A stretch of 7,637 nt of DNA from Fidelibacterota bacterium (GTDB lineage: Bacteria; Fidelibacterota; UBA2242): positions 1-7,637 of the forward strand of contig JALOAB010000106.1 in NCBI GenBank assembly GCA_023229045.1, written 5' to 3'. The notes beneath the pieces are model-generated. The model saw only the letters and a list, made by a program, of their open reading frames with translations, searched no databases and was not told the origin of the DNA. How positions within the stretch are numbered: position 1 is the stretch's first letter; every line of letters starts with the position of its first letter. The position numbers and the translations under genes were made by a program. Positions 6,451 to 7,637 of this stretch are shown here, piece after piece.

Positions 6451-7637
6451 GTGGAGGATAAAATTTTTTCAATGGAAATCGAGCAATTGCTCGAACGGAT
6501 TCGCGTAAATCCATATAATGCTTTCATCAAGACATTGCCCGCTATTGCCGAGCAGTATAATGAGATTGAGAAGCGGGCGCAGAACGGCGCGGCTGGTTCA
6601 TTGGCTGGCTACACGGTCGGAATAAAGGATAACATTTGCCTGTCGGGTTTGCCGACAACCTGTGGTTCGCACATGCTGGGAAATTATCAGCCACCCTACG
6701 ATGCCACCGTTGTCACCAAAATCCGCCAAGCGGATGGTTTAATTGTCGGTAAAATGAATCTGGACGAGTTTGCGATGGGCTCTTCTACCGAATTCTCGGT
6801 TTTTGGCGTAGTGACTAACCCGCATGATGAAAAACGCGTTCCGGGCGGTTCCAGTGGCGGCTCGGCGGCGGCGGTTGCCGGAGGTTTGGTAGACGTTGCA
6901 CTCGGTTCGGATACGGGTGGTTCGATCCGTCAACCGGCGGCTTTCTGCGGAATCGTTGGTCTTAAGCCGACTTACGGGCGGGTTTCCCGCTACGGGCTGG
7001 TGGCTTTTGCCTCGTCGCTCGATCAGATCGGAACCTTTTCACGGAATGTGCCGGACAGCGCCCGTCTATTACAGGTGATCGCCGGTCGCGATGAGAATGA
7101 CTCAACCTCGGCGGATATGCCGGTTGCGGATTATCTGACTAATCTGGATCGGGATATTAGCGGTCTGCGGATCGGGATACCGGGTGAATATTTCGGACCT
7201 GGGCTCGATCCTGAAATTGCCGAACGCATCAAGCAATGCATCAGATTTTTGGAAAAGTCCGGCGTCATTATAAACGATATTTCTTTACCGCATTCAACAT
7301 ATGCTATTGCTGTTTATTATATAATTGCAACCGCCGAAGCCTCCTCGAACCTGGCGCGCTATGATGGGATCCGTTACGGATTGAGTGAACGCGGCGGCGA
7401 TCTCGATGCCGTTTACCGCCAGACCCGCCATACCGGATTCGGTCCCGAAGTGACTCGCCGGATCATGCTGGGAACTTATGTATTATCAGCTGGTTACTAC
7501 GAAGCCTATTACGATAAAGCTCAACGCGTCCGGCGTCTGATAAAAGAAGATTTTGTGAAAGCCTTTGAAAAGGTCGATGCGATTCTAACGCCTACGACGC
7601 CTACGCCTGCTTTTGAAATCGGCGGTAAGATCAACGA
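6451..7637 (+). CDS. gatA: Aspartyl/glutamyl-tRNA(Asn/Gln) amidotransferase subunit A, 3'-truncated
   Basis: GatA is the amidase subunit of GatCAB. It hydrolyses glutamine and supplies ammonia to convert Glu-tRNA(Gln) or Asp-tRNA(Asn) to the amidated form. About 395 of the usual roughly 485 codons are present, and the frame runs open off the window end. The amidase-signature triad is complete: K59 (VGIKDNI), S134 (PGGSSGGSAAA) and S158 (GSDTGGSIRQPA), counted from the GTG at 6451. Downstream are GLKPTYGRVSRYGLVAFASSLDQIG and, near the edge, ILTPTTPTPAFEIGG. These triad positions are each 20 lower than K79/S154/S178 of Staphylococcus aureus GatA, so the N-terminus is short. No ATG, GTG or TTG occurs in frame upstream of 6451 back to a stop at 6334-6336. 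The alternative ATG at 6472 would remove 7 more residues. The gene starts 5 bases after tatA. gatB and gatC are not in the window. Confidence 0.95.
   Translation, partial: MEDKIFSMEIEQLLERIRVNPYNAFIKTLPAIAEQYNEIEKRAQNGAAGSLAGYTVGIKDNICLSGLPTTCGSHMLGNYQPPYDATVVTKIRQADGLIVGKMNLDEFAMGSSTEFSVFGVVTNPHDEKRVPGGSSGGSAAAVAGGLVDVALGSDTGGSIRQPAAFCGIVGLKPTYGRVSRYGLVAFASSLDQIGTFSRNVPDSARLLQVIAGRDENDSTSADMPVADYLTNLDRDISGLRIGIPGEYFGPGLDPEIAERIKQCIRFLEKSGVIINDISLPHSTYAIAVYYIIATAEASSNLARYDGIRYGLSERGGDLDAVYRQTRHTGFGPEVTRRIMLGTYVLSAGYYEAYYDKAQRVRRLIKEDFVKAFEKVDAILTPTTPTPAFEIGGKIN
6479..6494 (+). repeat. 16-bp perfect palindrome at the start of gatA
   Basis: TCGAGCAATTGCTCGA equals its own reverse complement. 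It lies 28 bases after the GTG start, or 7 bases after the alternative ATG at 6472, over the codons for IEQLLE. It could be chance within coding sequence or a protein-binding site. No promoter-like elements were recognised around it. Confidence 0.35.

Noticed and set aside
7588..7610. Short CCTACG direct repeats near the window end
   Set aside because: They encode the conserved GatA segment TPTTPTPAF and are explained by protein conservation.

Overview
The window is a densely packed stretch of bacterial housekeeping genes. All are on the + strand and there is no intergenic gap longer than about 27 bases. GC content is near 50% by eye. I see no mobile element, CRISPR array, rRNA, tRNA, riboswitch or intrinsic terminator, and no sign of recent gene transfer. 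The organism looks like a diderm (Gram-negative-type) bacterium: there is a periplasmic HtrA protease with a signal peptide, a PssA/Psd route to phosphatidylethanolamine, and a TatA. It uses the small-subunit PurS/PurQ form of FGAM synthase rather than the single long PurL of Enterobacteria. It also carries GatA, so Gln-tRNA and/or Asn-tRNA is probably made by transamidation. A member of the FCB superphylum or a related candidate phylum would fit, but that placement is a weak inference.

Layout: (1) positions 1-513, the 3' part of a TalC/MipB-type small transaldolase, cut by the window start; (2) 510-1610, an HtrA/Deg serine protease with one PDZ domain; (3) 1614-2915 purB and 2912-3625 purC; (4) 3622-4260 psd and 4257-4985 pssA; (5) 4987-5241 purS and 5241-5927 purQ; (6) 5929-6204, a small two-helix membrane protein of the DUF4321 type; (7) 6221-6445 tatA; (8) 6451 to the window end, gatA, cut by the window end.

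How the genes fit together: PurS and PurQ belong to the FGAM synthase step, for which PurL is needed but is not in this window. PurC then makes SAICAR and PurB splits it to AICAR; PurB also converts adenylosuccinate to AMP. Psd and PssA are consecutive enzymes of phosphatidylethanolamine synthesis and sit inside the purine block. Many junctions overlap by 4 bases (ATGA) or by 1 base, which points to one co-transcribed and translationally coupled unit running at least from the transaldolase to purQ and probably on to gatA.

I did not find a new biological system here. The points most worth a second look are the phospholipid pair embedded in the purine genes, a perfect 10-bp hairpin inside the htrA signal-peptide codons, an unusually short GatA N-terminus with a 16-bp palindrome near its start, and a divergent motif in PurQ.
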